Made by a program: the position numbers and the translations under genes. A DNA stretch of 64,000 bases from Sporosarcina aquimarina (lineage in GTDB: Bacteria > Bacillota > Bacilli > Bacillales_A > Planococcaceae), in NCBI RefSeq assembly GCF_019748715.1, contig NZ_JACLBZ010000013.1:1-64000 (forward strand), written 5' to 3'. Below, one piece after another: positions 44,286 through 53,856 of this stretch. The notes beneath the pieces were generated by a model. That model saw only the letters and a list, made by a program, of their open reading frames with translations. It was not told the DNA's origin and made no database searches. The first letter of the stretch is position 1. The number at the start of each line of letters is the position of its first letter.

Positions 44286-44795
44286 GTGAATAAATGGAAA
44301 GTTGATTCCACAGCATCCACTGTCGAATTTTCCGTTCCCCATATGATGGTATCGAGCGTGAAGGGTAAGTTTGAAGAGTTTTCAGGGGAAATCGAAGGAA
44401 ATGCACTGGATTTGGCGAAGAGTTCTGTCCAGTTTCAAGTGGCTGTTCGTTCTATTCAGACAGACAATAAGGAGCGCGATGTGCATTTATGCTCACAAGA
44501 CTTTTTTGACGCACAATCCTTTCCATATATGTCGTTTCTCTCTCGATCTATTTATCTAGAGAAGGATAATATGTATAGAATGACTGGAGATTTGACCATT
44601 AAACAGACTACGAAAAAGCTATTGTTTTGTGTTACACCTTTAGCGCCTGAAACATTTGATGCCCGCTATCTAGCTGAAGGCAAGATTAAGAGGAAAGAAT
44701 TTGGCCTGACATGGAATAGGGCTATCGAAGCAGGCGGTGTCATGGTCGGCGATACAATTGATATTCAGCTGACCATTGCCGTAAAGAAAAAATGA
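44286..44795 (+). CDS. yceI: YceI-family lipid-binding protein
   Basis: 169 residues, YceI lipocalin-like beta-barrel, which binds polyisoprenoids or other amphiphiles. WKVDSTASTVEFSVPHMMVSSVKGKF at the N-terminus is the classic YceI start; FGLTWN and GDTIDIQL complete the family pattern. No signal peptide, so a cytosolic form. GTG 44286 follows AAGGAGGAGAGTAA. A weak hairpin (AAATGC...GCATTT) follows. Confidence 0.92.
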   Translation: MNKWKVDSTASTVEFSVPHMMVSSVKGKFEEFSGEIEGNALDLAKSSVQFQVAVRSIQTDNKERDVHLCSQDFFDAQSFPYMSFLSRSIYLEKDNMYRMTGDLTIKQTTKKLLFCVTPLAPETFDARYLAEGKIKRKEFGLTWNRAIEAGGVMVGDTIDIQLTIAVKKK

Positions 44796-44855
44796 AAATG
44801 CCTGAACAGATGAATACCAGTGCTCAGTCAGAAGCATTTGCTTTTTACTGAATTT

Positions 44856-45052
44856 AAACGAAGATCAAATTGCCCAGTCTACGCAATTTAGGGATTGAAG
44901 CGGAAGACGGTCGACTCCGGGAAAGCGTACCGTCTAGAGCGCAAATCCTCACGGATACCCCCCTGCCGCACTTACTCGGCGAAAACTTGACCAGCTGTAT
45001 TCGTATAACTTTTGCTTCACTTAAAATGGAAATCTCGATAATAACAATGTGA
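44856..45052. repeat. Possible remnant of a dispersed Bacillales intergenic repeat
   Basis: Within the gap 44796-45107 no gene is convincing. The stretch around 44900-44950 (GCGGAAGACGGTCGACTCC ... GGGAAAGCG ... CCGTCTAGAGCGCAAATC) is more GC-rich than its surroundings, contains a GACGGT/ACCGTC inverted repeat (44906-44911 and 44929-44934) and resembles the GGAAAGCG-CCGTCT-GAGCGCAAATC phrases that recur between genes of many Bacillaceae and Planococcaceae. The family assignment rests on memory. Confidence 0.35.
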
Positions 45053-45107
45053 AATATCTCCAGATCATCTCATCTGGTAAGGTAACTCAATAATCTCGTA
45101 CATTTAA

Positions 45108-45153
45108 AGAAGCAACAGCCGAAATGCCATACGAGCATTCCGACTGCTGCTTT
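45108..45153 (-). terminator. Rho-independent terminator of the DsbA-type gene
   Basis: On the minus strand AAAGCAGCAGTCGGAATGC, five-base loop, GCATTTCGGCTGTTGCTT: long stem with few mismatches ending in CTTCTTTAAATG. Lies 12 nt past the stop of the DsbA-type gene. Confidence 0.75.
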
Positions 45154-45164
45154 GCTATCCTTAT

Positions 45165-45872
45165 TTACACATCACACGAGTCATCATCACACTGCCCCCC
45201 GCTATCTTTTCCTAGCATCTGCAGAGTTGGTTTGATTCCTTCCTCTTCTGCAATCTTTTCGAGCGCCTCCACAAATGCTTCGATCGGCTGAGCACCGGAA
45301 ATTGCATACTTCCGATTGATGACAAAGAACGGTACACCCTGTACGCCAATCTGACGTGCTTCTTCGATATCAGCTTGCACTTCATCTGCAAAATCATTAC
45401 TGTGGAGCATTGCTTTCGTCAGCTCTGCATCGAGACCCGCTTCTTGTGCGATCGATACGAGTACTTCCTCTGTGTCGATACGTTCACCTTCCACAAAGTG
45501 ACCATGCAACAAACGCTCGGTCACTTGCTCTTCCGCCCCATGCTGTCCAGCAAATTTCGCTAGACGATGTGCATCCTGCGTATTGGAAGTCTTCATTTTT
45601 TCCACTTGATAATGAAGCCCCACCGTTTTTGCTTGCTCTTCAACATTTTTCATCATATTTTCTGCTTCAGTCCTGCTGATGTTATACTTGTTTGCCAACC
45701 CTTCAAGTTGCGATTGGTCAGATGCTACAGGTGTATTCGGATCCAGCTGATAGGCCTTGTACTGCACCTCTGCTTTCTCCTCTAGCCCTGCTTGCTTCAG
45801 TGCCTGCTCCAAACGTCTCTTTCCAATATAGCAAAACGGACAAACATAATCGGACCATACTTCAATTTTCAT
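45165..45872 (-). CDS. FrnE-like DsbA-family thiol oxidoreductase
   Basis: 235 residues, cytosolic DsbA/FrnE family (2-hydroxychromene-2-carboxylate isomerase-like fold). Active-site CPFC (Cys11, Cys14) right after the first strand and the cis-proline segment GVQGVPFFVI (about 180). An additional CDDDSC at the C-terminus may form a second redox or metal site. GGTGGCGGAATAA precedes ATG 45872. In Deinococcus and relatives FrnE is a disulfide isomerase tied to oxidative stress. Confidence 0.9.
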   Translation of the reverse strand: MKIEVWSDYVCPFCYIGKRRLEQALKQAGLEEKAEVQYKAYQLDPNTPVASDQSQLEGLANKYNISRTEAENMMKNVEEQAKTVGLHYQVEKMKTSNTQDAHRLAKFAGQHGAEEQVTERLLHGHFVEGERIDTEEVLVSIAQEAGLDAELTKAMLHSNDFADEVQADIEEARQIGVQGVPFFVINRKYAISGAQPIEAFVEALEKIAEEEGIKPTLQMLGKDSGGQCDDDSCDV

Positions 45873-45970
45873 TTATTCCGCCACCTTTCTACTATCAATT
45901 TTAGATTCAATAAAATTTGGGTACAATATAAATGCTTGAACTATTTGAATATAAAAGGACGGGTGTAAAA

Positions 45971-47350
45971 ATGAATGAGTCACTATGGCTGGCAACCGCA
46001 TATCCAAACGAAGAATATCCTGTGGTAGAGGATAATCTATCATGCGAGGTTTTGATCATCGGCGGAGGTTTAAGTGGGATTGCAAATGCCTATTTCTTAG
46101 CGTCACAAGGTAAAGATGTCATTTTATTGGAGAAAAACAGCATTTTACACGGAGCGACCGGGAACTCAACTGGTAAACTAACTGCGCAACATGACTTGGT
46201 ATATGCCGATTTGATTGAGCAATTTGACTTGGAAAGCGCAAAGCTTTATTTCAATGCGAACGAAAGTGCTCTGCAATTCGCTCGTTCCATTGCAGATGCA
46301 AATGAGCTGCAAACTGCACATTCCGCACTTTACTCACAAACTGCAAAAGGTACAGAACAATTAATGAGAGAGAAAAAAGCCTATGAGGAAATAGGAATTC
46401 CGTTCACATTAGCTGGCAAGGCAACCGATTTACCTTTTCAGACTACAAACACATTAATCATCGAGAACGAAGCTCAAATACATCCAGTTCGTTTTGGACA
46501 AAAGTTAGCACAGCTTGCAACCAAGGCTGGTGCTCGATTATTTGAACATGCACAAGTTGCGGCACTCGATACAGACCGCCATTTCGTTAAGCTTTCTTCT
46601 TCCACAGAAATTCGTTACCGTCAGCTGATCATCTGTTCGCATTATCCGATTGAGGCACTTGAAGGTATGCAAATTCTCAAATTAGACGTCGATCGTTCTT
46701 ATATAGCAGCGGCAAAAACAACCACCCCTTTCGCCCATCAATATATCGCCGTTGATAATCCGAAACGCTCAATACGCACAACAACCATTGACGGTCAATC
46801 GTATTTATTACTGGCGGCAGAATCTCATCATGCGGGGGCAGAAAAAGAAACGCAGATCCATTATGACCGCATTACAGAGGACCTAAAAACGAACTTGCAA
46901 CATTCGGACATCATCTACAAATGGTCTGCGCAAGATCCGTCTACGCCAGATCTAGTGCCCTACGCCGGAGCTATTTCAGATGCATCGCCTGATGTCTTTA
47001 TTAGTACTGGCTATCGAAAATGGGGGCTCTCCAACTCCATGGCCAGCGCTCAAATCATCTCGGACGCAATTGTCGGGCGACACAATCCTGCCAGCGAACT
47101 ATACTCTCCTCGACGCACGGATTTTGGCGCATTATTCAGCAGGGCTCTTTTATTGACAGGGCGCACAGTGAAGGAATTTGCAGGCGGTCATATCGCACGC
47201 ACGGACTCGCCTATTTGCACACATATGGGTTGCCGTACTCGCTGGAATAAAGGCGACCAAACATGGGATTGCCCTTGTCACGGCTCTCGTTTCCGTGCAG
47301 ATGGTTCAGTACTCGAAGGTCCTGCCACTCAGCCTCTTGATTTAAGTTAA
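45971..47350 (+). CDS. FAD-dependent oxidoreductase with C-terminal Rieske domain
   Basis: 459 residues. An N-terminal DAO-type FAD domain with the dinucleotide fold VLIIGGGLSGIANAYFLASQ (about 32-50) and a C-terminal Rieske [2Fe-2S] domain with ligands CTHMGC (about 415-420) and CPCHGS (about 434-439). These proteins resemble glycine-betaine or amine demethylase-type oxidoreductases of Bacilli (YhfW group). Substrate unknown. ATG 45971 after GGGTGTAAAA. TACAAT about 40 nt upstream gives a plausible promoter. Confidence 0.9.
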   Translation: MNESLWLATAYPNEEYPVVEDNLSCEVLIIGGGLSGIANAYFLASQGKDVILLEKNSILHGATGNSTGKLTAQHDLVYADLIEQFDLESAKLYFNANESALQFARSIADANELQTAHSALYSQTAKGTEQLMREKKAYEEIGIPFTLAGKATDLPFQTTNTLIIENEAQIHPVRFGQKLAQLATKAGARLFEHAQVAALDTDRHFVKLSSSTEIRYRQLIICSHYPIEALEGMQILKLDVDRSYIAAAKTTTPFAHQYIAVDNPKRSIRTTTIDGQSYLLLAAESHHAGAEKETQIHYDRITEDLKTNLQHSDIIYKWSAQDPSTPDLVPYAGAISDASPDVFISTGYRKWGLSNSMASAQIISDAIVGRHNPASELYSPRRTDFGALFSRALLLTGRTVKEFAGGHIARTDSPICTHMGCRTRWNKGDQTWDCPCHGSRFRADGSVLEGPATQPLDLS

Positions 47351-47402
47351 AAAAGACTGTCATGGAAACCGGATGAATTTCCGATTTCTAGACAGTCTTT
47401 TC
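47351..47402. terminator. Bidirectional terminator between Rieske oxidoreductase and ppaC
   Basis: AAAAAGACTGTC ... GACAGTCTTTT with an inner GGAAA/TTTCC stem, between convergent genes. Confidence 0.82.
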
Positions 47403-47403
47403 A

Positions 47404-48330
47404 TTAGGATAACGCTTCAGTTAATACTGGTACAATCTGTTTTTTTCGTGACACGATGCCTTTTAGCAATGCGGAGTTATTATCGAACGATACATTAAAC
47501 GCGGAGCCTGCACGTTCTGCTTCTTTACCTAATGCAATGATGACAGAATCACTGTTAATGATATCCGTTACGACAAACAAGAATAAATCCAAGTTCTTTT
47601 GCTCAATCACTTGAAGAAGCAATTTTTCCAACTCTGCTTGACGCCCAAGAATATCTTGAAGGTCGACTGCATTCACTTGAGCAATCTCCATTTTGATATC
47701 GCCGAATGAAAATTCTTTTGCATCCAAGCTAACTAATTCTTGAATAGGCGTCGCACTCAAATCTGCACCGGCTTTTAGCATGGCTAGACCATACTCAGCA
47801 GCATTGATCTCGGCAATGGCAGCCAATTCATTAGCCGCTGCCTGATCTTGCTCTGTAAAAGTTGGTGATTTGAATAACAATGAATCAGAAACAATTGCCG
47901 ATAGCATGAGTCCTGCGATTTCTTTCGGTATCTTGACTCCATGTTCCTTGAATAATTTGTTCAAAATTGTTGCCGTACAACCAACCGGCTCAGCCCGATA
48001 ATATAGCGGATCATTTGTCTGGAAGTTTGCGATTCGGTGATGGTCAATGACTTCCAACACTTGTACTTCGTCCAAATCGTCTACACTCTGCTGCTTTTCA
48101 TTGTGATCGACCAAGATAACTTGCGATACTTCAGGCGATGCCTTTTCGATTAAACGAGGGGCTTCAAAACCAAATGTTTCAAGAGCATACGCAGTTTCTT
48201 TTGAAATATTTCCTAAACGCACTGCTTCTGCATCTACTCCCAATTGCTGCTTCAAGTACGCATATGAAATAGCAGATGCTATTGAATCTGTATCTGGGTT
48301 TTTATGCCCGATGACTAACACTTTTGACAT
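47404..48330 (-). CDS. ppaC: Manganese-dependent inorganic pyrophosphatase
   Basis: 308 residues, family II PPase of the DHH superfamily: [28 protein letters not shown] and the C-terminal SRKKQIVP substrate-binding motif. Hydrolyses PPi and depends on Mn or Co. Cytosolic. Single gene. Confidence 0.96.
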   Translation of the reverse strand: MSKVLVIGHKNPDTDSIASAISYAYLKQQLGVDAEAVRLGNISKETAYALETFGFEAPRLIEKASPEVSQVILVDHNEKQQSVDDLDEVQVLEVIDHHRIANFQTNDPLYYRAEPVGCTATILNKLFKEHGVKIPKEIAGLMLSAIVSDSLLFKSPTFTEQDQAAANELAAIAEINAAEYGLAMLKAGADLSATPIQELVSLDAKEFSFGDIKMEIAQVNAVDLQDILGRQAELEKLLLQVIEQKNLDLFLFVVTDIINSDSVIIALGKEAERAGSAFNVSFDNNSALLKGIVSRKKQIVPVLTEALS

Positions 48331-48382
48331 TGTTAAATCCTCCTAATTCACTCTGTTTACTAATTTTATTTTACCACACTAT

Positions 48383-48829
48383 TTAAGTTTGAGTAGTGGG
48401 AAATAATAAAGCATGAATTTCATCTTTATTATGAACGAAGTCTGCTATTGTATAACGATCCAGCACAGCAAAATAGGCTTGTAATGCTTCATACAATACA
48501 CCTTTCAGATGACAGGCCGATGATAGAACACACATATTTTTATTTGGATCAAAGCATTCAACCAAATGAAAATCATCCTCGGTTTTACGGACAAGTTCTC
48601 CGACATTGATATCTTTAGGGTCTGTACAAAGGCGAATTCCTCCTCCGCGACCACGAATCGTTTCAATCAGCTGCAGCTTTCCCAATTCATGGACAATTTT
48701 TGTGAGGTGATTTTTAGAGATTTGATAAGCATCCGATATTTCCTGCACAGTGGAAAGTTCATCAGGTTGCTTGGACGCTAGAAAAATCAGAACACGCAGC
48801 GAATAATCAGTGTACATAGTTAAACGCAT
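48383..48829 (-). CDS. nsrR: NsrR, nitric-oxide-sensing Rrf2 repressor
   Basis: 148 residues, Rrf2 family. The three Fe-S ligand cysteines Cys92, Cys100 and Cys106 stand at exactly the B. subtilis NsrR positions, and the helix-turn-helix (ISKNHLTKIVHELGKL) matches. The [4Fe-4S] cluster senses NO. It is divergent from hmp, its classic target, whose promoter carries an NsrR-type box. Confidence 0.94.
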   Translation of the reverse strand: MRLTMYTDYSLRVLIFLASKQPDELSTVQEISDAYQISKNHLTKIVHELGKLQLIETIRGRGGGIRLCTDPKDINVGELVRKTEDDFHLVECFDPNKNMCVLSSACHLKGVLYEALQAYFAVLDRYTIADFVHNKDEIHALLFPTTQT

Positions 48830-48931
48830 AATATCACCACTTTCTGTTCTTTTTCCATTATAGCATTTTCATTCAAAAATTCCTTATTTACCGCAGCGAG
48901 TTAGATGAATAATAATGTTGATCCATTTAGG

Positions 48932-48956
48932 GTTTAAACTTATCAGAACCGGCTAT
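48932..48956 (+). promoter_or_regulatory. Sigma-B-like site between nsrR and hmp
   Basis: GTTTAA (48932-48937), 13 nt, GGCTAT (48951-48956). The -35 box is perfect and the spacer equals the other three sigma-B sites, but the -10 box has C for G at position 3. The -10 box is also part of a GCTATC/GATAGC hairpin followed by six T (48952-48976), which could instead be a plus-strand terminator. The two readings exclude each other. Confidence 0.35.
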
Positions 48957-49031
48957 CATTAAAAGATAGCTTTTTTAGTGTATGGCGGTTTATTGAATGA
49001 ACTGTGTCCACTTTTTGTATTCTGTTTAAAC

Positions 49032-49050
49032 ATGTATTTTATATATAGCT
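49032..49050 (+). promoter_or_regulatory. NsrR operator in the hmp promoter
   Basis: ATGTATTTTATATATAGCT agrees at 17 of 19 positions with the B. subtilis NsrR class I consensus (ATRTATYTTAAATATAYWT). It overlaps the -10 region of a promoter with TTGTAT near 49015 and TTTATA 17 nt later. Repression by NsrR would be lifted by NO. Confidence 0.75.
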
Positions 49051-49108
49051 TTTAAACAAAAAGTGTTTTATGATGGGTTTATCAAATACGGAAAGGTTGT
49101 GCATTACC

Positions 49109-50296
49109 ATGTTAGATCAAAAAACAATCGATATTATTAAATCAACAGTACCAGTACTGGAGCAACACGGTAAAACGATTACAACAGTTTTCTACAGAAA
49201 TATGTTTGAAGCACACCCAGAGTTACTCGACATTTTCAATCATGCAAACCAATCACAGGGACGTCAGCAAACGGCACTAGCTAATACAGTGTACGCAGCA
49301 GCTCAACACATTGACGACCTAGGAGCAATTCTTCCAGCAGTCGTGCAAATCGCACACAAGCATGTATCTTTAGGGATCTTGCCTGAGCATTATCCAATTG
49401 TAGGGGAGTATTTATTAGGTGCAATCAAAGAAGTACTAGGTGATGCAGCAACTCCTGAAATCATCGACGCATGGGCAGCAGCTTACGGAGTGATTGCAGA
49501 TGCATTCATCGGATTGGAAGCAAAAATGTATGATGACAACGAATCTGCCGATGGCGGCTGGAGAGAATTCAAGGATTTCGAGATTGTCGATAAAGTAGAA
49601 GAAAGTGATGTTATCACTTCCTTTTATTTAAAACCAGTTGACGGCAAAAAGTTACCGTACTACTTGCCAGGACAATATATTACAATTCGCACTTCAATCC
49701 CAGGTGTGAAAAATGTCGTTAATCGTCAATATAGCTTGTCGCAAAAATCCAATGATGAGACATTCCGCATTTCCGTCAAACGTGAAGATTCACTGCAACC
49801 GAATGGCGTTGTTTCTTGCTACTTGCATAACGAAGCAGCCGTTGGCGATATCATCGAGGTAAGCGTACCTGCAGGAGACTTCTATCTAGAGCCGACAAAG
49901 ACAACACCTGTAACATTGATCAGCGGCGGTGTAGGAATCACACCAATGAAAGCAATGTATCAAACAATTGCAGACGTGTCTCCTGAACGTGAAGTCGCAT
50001 TCTTGCACTCCGCCCGTACACGCAGCCAACAAGCATTTGCTACTAAATTAGAGCAGTTGAACGCAAAATTACCGAACTCCAGCTACAAAGCCCTTTATTC
50101 AGAAGAGGGAGACGGCATGTTCACACGCGAATTCTTGCAGGAAAATGTCATCGAAGGCAGCGATGTCTATGTCTGTGGACCTACTGGTTTCATGGAATTC
50201 GTTATCCAACAGCTTTATGCAATCGGCGTACCAGAAGAAAAAGTACACTTCGAATTCTTCGGACCTGCTGTACAACTTGATTTAGCAACTGTTTGA
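49109..50296 (+). CDS. hmp: Flavohemoprotein, nitric oxide dioxygenase
   Basis: 395 residues: globin domain (about 1-135, with proximal His in [17 protein letters not shown]), FAD-binding ferredoxin-reductase domain (about 150-250, RQYSLSQ) and NAD-binding domain (about 255-395, [22 protein letters not shown]). It turns NO and O2 into nitrate. I choose ATG 49109 ([15 protein letters not shown]), as in the family; the upstream in-frame ATG at 49070 lies in the operator region. Confidence 0.96.
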   Translation: MLDQKTIDIIKSTVPVLEQHGKTITTVFYRNMFEAHPELLDIFNHANQSQGRQQTALANTVYAAAQHIDDLGAILPAVVQIAHKHVSLGILPEHYPIVGEYLLGAIKEVLGDAATPEIIDAWAAAYGVIADAFIGLEAKMYDDNESADGGWREFKDFEIVDKVEESDVITSFYLKPVDGKKLPYYLPGQYITIRTSIPGVKNVVNRQYSLSQKSNDETFRISVKREDSLQPNGVVSCYLHNEAAVGDIIEVSVPAGDFYLEPTKTTPVTLISGGVGITPMKAMYQTIADVSPEREVAFLHSARTRSQQAFATKLEQLNAKLPNSSYKALYSEEGDGMFTREFLQENVIEGSDVYVCGPTGFMEFVIQQLYAIGVPEEKVHFEFFGPAVQLDLATV

Positions 50297-50308
50297 CCAT
50301 ACTAACAA

Positions 50309-50340
50309 ACCCCGCGAATTTGATTCGCGGGGTCTTTCTT
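50309..50340. terminator. Terminator between hmp and the YkvI-type gene
   Basis: ACCCCGCGAA, TTTGA loop, TTCGCGGGGT followed by CTTTCTTT. GC-rich stem between convergent genes; the T tract is on the hmp side. Confidence 0.85.
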
Positions 50341-50373
50341 TGGCTTTTAGTTCATTTCTAACTGTGTTTCGCT

Positions 50374-51423
50374 TTATAATTTCTTAGGCATACGGATTGA
50401 AGCAAAAATCAGTGCAGCCACTAAAAAAAGTCCTAAATAGCCGACAAGCGGGTAAAAATTGCTGACCAAGTTCGTAAAACCGAAGAAGCTCAGCCCATAG
50501 CCGATTACTAATGAAACAGCTACGAAAACTTTAAACGTCTTCGTACCAGATTCAATGAATCTCGCACCAAATGCATAGAACATACTGACTGCCGTATTGA
50601 AGATCATGCCGTACAGCACAAGCGCCATAAATATCGCGAATATAGGTGAAATAGAATTGATAATCGCAAGCATTGGCAATTCTGTTCCCGCCACGTCATC
50701 TACCTTCGAGAATATTGCCAAGTGACTCAATAAAATCAAGATACCGAGACCAAGGCCCCCAACAAAACCGCCCCAAGCAGCTGTCTTCTCATTTTTTTCC
50801 GCGCCTCCCATCACAATGGACATAGATGCGCCCACTGCAATATTGAACGACACATAGTTGATTGCCGAAACAAACCAATTTGGTAATGTCGTCGGCACCG
50901 CTTTAGCTACAGGATCCAGAACCGCAAATGTTGTATCCATAGTCCATACACTATAGATCGATACGCCAACAACTGTGATGATCAGAAATGGTGTAATACT
51001 GCCAATCACCGCAACCACTTTGTCGACATTCAATAAGATTGTTAAAAATACGAGCACAATCATCAGCAAACTGCCGACATAAGAAGGCAACCCAAATTGC
51101 TGATGTAAATTAGCTCCGGCGCCAGCCAGCATAACCACTCCAACGCCGAACAGTGTAAAGATAATAATGCCATCCACCACGACGCCTAAGTAACGCCCGC
51201 TAATTTTATAAATGACATCCTTGTGAGAATTCGTCTGCATCCGACTGCCAAGACGCGTCAATACCATCCCCAAATAAGCAAATAATACAGTACAGACGAT
51301 AGCACCCAGGATCCCCCAGAATCCAAAACTCGTAAAATACGTCATAATTTCATTCCCGGAAGCAAAACCAGCCCCGACAATTATGCCGATGAAGGCACTT
51401 CCCATCTTTAATATGTCTCTCAT
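50374..51423 (-). CDS. YkvI-family membrane transporter
   Basis: 349 residues, ten to eleven predicted helices. The N-terminal GSAFIGIIVGAGFASGNEI with its unwound GxG type helix places it in the LeuT/APC-like superfamily; similar to B. subtilis YkvI of unknown substrate. AGGGGAAATT precedes ATG 51423. Single gene, no metabolic neighbour that would tell the substrate. Confidence 0.85.
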   Translation of the reverse strand: MRDILKMGSAFIGIIVGAGFASGNEIMTYFTSFGFWGILGAIVCTVLFAYLGMVLTRLGSRMQTNSHKDVIYKISGRYLGVVVDGIIIFTLFGVGVVMLAGAGANLHQQFGLPSYVGSLLMIVLVFLTILLNVDKVVAVIGSITPFLIITVVGVSIYSVWTMDTTFAVLDPVAKAVPTTLPNWFVSAINYVSFNIAVGASMSIVMGGAEKNEKTAAWGGFVGGLGLGILILLSHLAIFSKVDDVAGTELPMLAIINSISPIFAIFMALVLYGMIFNTAVSMFYAFGARFIESGTKTFKVFVAVSLVIGYGLSFFGFTNLVSNFYPLVGYLGLFLVAALIFASIRMPKKL

Positions 51424-51480
51424 AATTTCCCCTATTCTTCTCTGTCACGACAAGGCCGCGAGATGATCTTTACCCCCACT

Positions 51481-52077
51481 TCATTTCCTGTATTTCGAAA
51501 CAAAAGGGTTGTCTTTTTCATAAAACCGCCAAGGATAATGGACAGCCTCACCTGAGTTTCCAATACCTACGCGCGGACCAGCTTCCACTTCATTTTGCGA
51601 CAATCCTTCTGAAATATAAAGCGGTTTCTGTGCCCAATGATGACCGTAGTAGTCCATCGTGACCCCAAGTGCTTTTGAGAGCTTACCCGGACCATTTGTC
51701 AGATCGGTCATTTTCTTAATGTGATTCCCACGGTTTTCTTGCATATGAACCAAACCTTCTACAGGCTCGCCTGCTCTCAGCAAAACGGCATGCGGAATTC
51801 CTACCTTTGCACCCACGACATTCATCAGCACGTGGGTGTGCATCTGGTATGTATACACCGATCCCGCTTCTCCAAACATAATTTCTGTGCGCTTTGTTCG
51901 ACGATTACCGAAGCTATGAGCCGCACGATCTTCGGGTCCGTGGTACGCTTCAGTCTCTACGATTCTAACAACCAGCAAGCCGTCCGAACGCTCATGAACA
52001 ATATGCTTTCCGACTAAGTTGCGTGCAAGTTCTAAGACAGGAGCTTCAAAAAAAGACGGATCGATCGGTTCATACAT
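51481..52077 (-). CDS. yxlJ: 3-methyladenine DNA glycosylase (AAG/MPG family)
   Basis: 198 residues, mammalian-type AAG fold. Catalytic glutamate in VRIVETEAYHGPEDRAAHS; the tyrosine wedge region VYTYQMHTHVLMNVV; LTNGPGKLSKALG for the DNA-binding loop. It removes alkylated and deaminated purines in base-excision repair. AAAGGAG precedes ATG 52077. Same strand as the next gene, 23 nt apart. Confidence 0.93.
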   Translation of the reverse strand: MYEPIDPSFFEAPVLELARNLVGKHIVHERSDGLLVVRIVETEAYHGPEDRAAHSFGNRRTKRTEIMFGEAGSVYTYQMHTHVLMNVVGAKVGIPHAVLLRAGEPVEGLVHMQENRGNHIKKMTDLTNGPGKLSKALGVTMDYYGHHWAQKPLYISEGLSQNEVEAGPRVGIGNSGEAVHYPWRFYEKDNPFVSKYRK

Positions 52078-52100
52078 TGTAATCTTCTCCTTTCCACATA

Positions 52101-53837
52101 TCAGGCCAAACCTTGACCCGCTGCGAACTCACGATAGAGGTCATGTGATTCCAATAATTCTTCATGCCGTCCTCGCCCCGTAATCTTGCCGCTCTCTAAA
52201 AACAACAGTTGATCGGCATGCAAAACCGTCGCCAAACGGTGCGCAATAATCAATGTCGTTCGGCCATTCATCAAATGCTGTAATGCCTCCTGCACATGAG
52301 TTTCGGACCCGCTGTCTAAGTTGGAAGTAGCTTCATCCAATAACAAGATTTCCGGGTTATGCAATAATGCACGGGCTATGGCAATCCGTTGGCGCTGGCC
52401 TCCTGACAGTTTCATACCGCGTTCCCCGACCAATGTCTCGAATTGATCCGGCATCTCTTCGATAAACGTGTAGGCATTGGCCGCCTTTGCTGCTTCGATA
52501 ATCTTATCAATAGAGGGTCGCCGCTCTAAACCATAAGCAATATTATCTAGAATAGTGCCGCTCAATAATGGACTTTCTTGTGAAACATAACCAATTCGTC
52601 CACGCCACTCTGCTAGTGGTATGTCCTTTATAGGCACCGCGCCAAGTAAGATTTCTCCTGAATTCGGTAGATAGAAGCGTTCGACTAATGAAAAGATTGT
52701 TGTTTTCCCGCCACCGCTTGGGCCTACGAATGCAGTGACCGTCCCTCTACCCGCTGTAAATGAAATACCATTCACTACGTGTTTATCCGGATCATAAGAA
52801 AAGTGCACATCTGAAAACGTTAGTGCCCCTTCTGATTGCGGTGAAAATTTGCCCATTGCCGGCTCAGACTTCATTTGTAGAATTCCCTGGATACGCTCTG
52901 TCGCTCCGACTGCTTTTTGAAACGAGGTAAAGAACTGTGCCATTTGGGCAAACGGCATGATGATTTGAAACAGTAAGAAAATAATGGCTACTAACGTTCC
53001 TGCAGACAAAGCACCTCTTGCAACTTGTGCTCCGCCGTAACCAAGGATCACTACTAAGATCCCCATCATCGTCAGCATCATGATGGGTGAGATGACGGCT
53101 TGAATCTTCGCTTCCTTTAACCCATACCGGAATAACGATTGAATTGCCGTCTTCCCTTTCCCTCCTTCTGTCGGCTCTGCCCGATACGCCTTTACTAACC
53201 GGATATCACCGAGCACACGACCTAAGTGCCCCGAAAACTTCGCCATTTCAGCTTGTGTCGCCTTCGCTACTTTATGCATTAACCGTCCTAATGGGATTAA
53301 TATGACCATACTGACTGGCACACTAATCAGCATAATGATGGTCATTTTCCAATCCAGCACCAACAAAATGACAATGGCTCCGATAATGGAAATCATGCCG
53401 GAAATGAAAGATACTAGATGTTCAGACACTAACGATTTGAGCACAGTTGTATCTTGTGTAATCCGGCTCATCGTCTCCCCGGTTTCATTCTGATCGAAAT
53501 ATGGGATCGGCAAACGCAGAACCTTCTGCCATAATTGATTGCGTAGATCTGCCACTACCGTTTCTCCAATATAAGCAAGCATATAGTAGGAAAAGCCACC
53601 AGCAATTGCTTGGACAACGAATAAACCCAGCAAGAATACGCCTGTTTTCCAGTTCATCAGTTCGCTCGTGAAAGAGTCCACCAAATCTTTGGTGATCAAG
53701 GGAACGACCAACCCTGCTACTGTCTCGATAAGTGATAAAAGCAAGGCAAAGGCTGTAACTGCAACAGGCCAATGTAATGTCTTGATTAAACTTATGAAAT
53801 TTTTCAATGATCCGGTTGCTTTTGCTTGATTGTTCAT
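52101..53837 (-). CDS. bmrA: ABC multidrug exporter, BmrA-like half-transporter
   Basis: 578 residues: six membrane helices (ABC transporter type-1 domain, about 20-310) and one ATPase domain with Walker A GPSGGGKTT, ABC signature LSGGQRQR and Walker B ILLLDEATSNLD. It works as a homodimer. Sequence order and length match B. subtilis BmrA (YvcC). ATG 53837 with GAGG; GTG 53840 is an alternative one codon earlier. Clustered with mpg. Confidence 0.92.
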   Translation of the reverse strand: MNNQAKATGSLKNFISLIKTLHWPVAVTAFALLLSLIETVAGLVVPLITKDLVDSFTSELMNWKTGVFLLGLFVVQAIAGGFSYYMLAYIGETVVADLRNQLWQKVLRLPIPYFDQNETGETMSRITQDTTVLKSLVSEHLVSFISGMISIIGAIVILLVLDWKMTIIMLISVPVSMVILIPLGRLMHKVAKATQAEMAKFSGHLGRVLGDIRLVKAYRAEPTEGGKGKTAIQSLFRYGLKEAKIQAVISPIMMLTMMGILVVILGYGGAQVARGALSAGTLVAIIFLLFQIIMPFAQMAQFFTSFQKAVGATERIQGILQMKSEPAMGKFSPQSEGALTFSDVHFSYDPDKHVVNGISFTAGRGTVTAFVGPSGGGKTTIFSLVERFYLPNSGEILLGAVPIKDIPLAEWRGRIGYVSQESPLLSGTILDNIAYGLERRPSIDKIIEAAKAANAYTFIEEMPDQFETLVGERGMKLSGGQRQRIAIARALLHNPEILLLDEATSNLDSGSETHVQEALQHLMNGRTTLIIAHRLATVLHADQLLFLESGKITGRGRHEELLESHDLYREFAAGQGLA

Positions 53838-53856
53838 CACTCGCCTCTTTTCTATC

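Noticed and set aside
44870..45052. 60-codon plus-strand frame after yceI
   Set aside because: No ribosome binding site, and it covers the repeat-like GC-rich patch.
45903..45932. Sigma-B promoter before the Rieske oxidoreductase (GGGTAC)
   Set aside because: The region 13 nt upstream reads TTTAGA without the G of GTTT; TTTAGA-16-TACAAT fits the housekeeping sigma factor as well or better.
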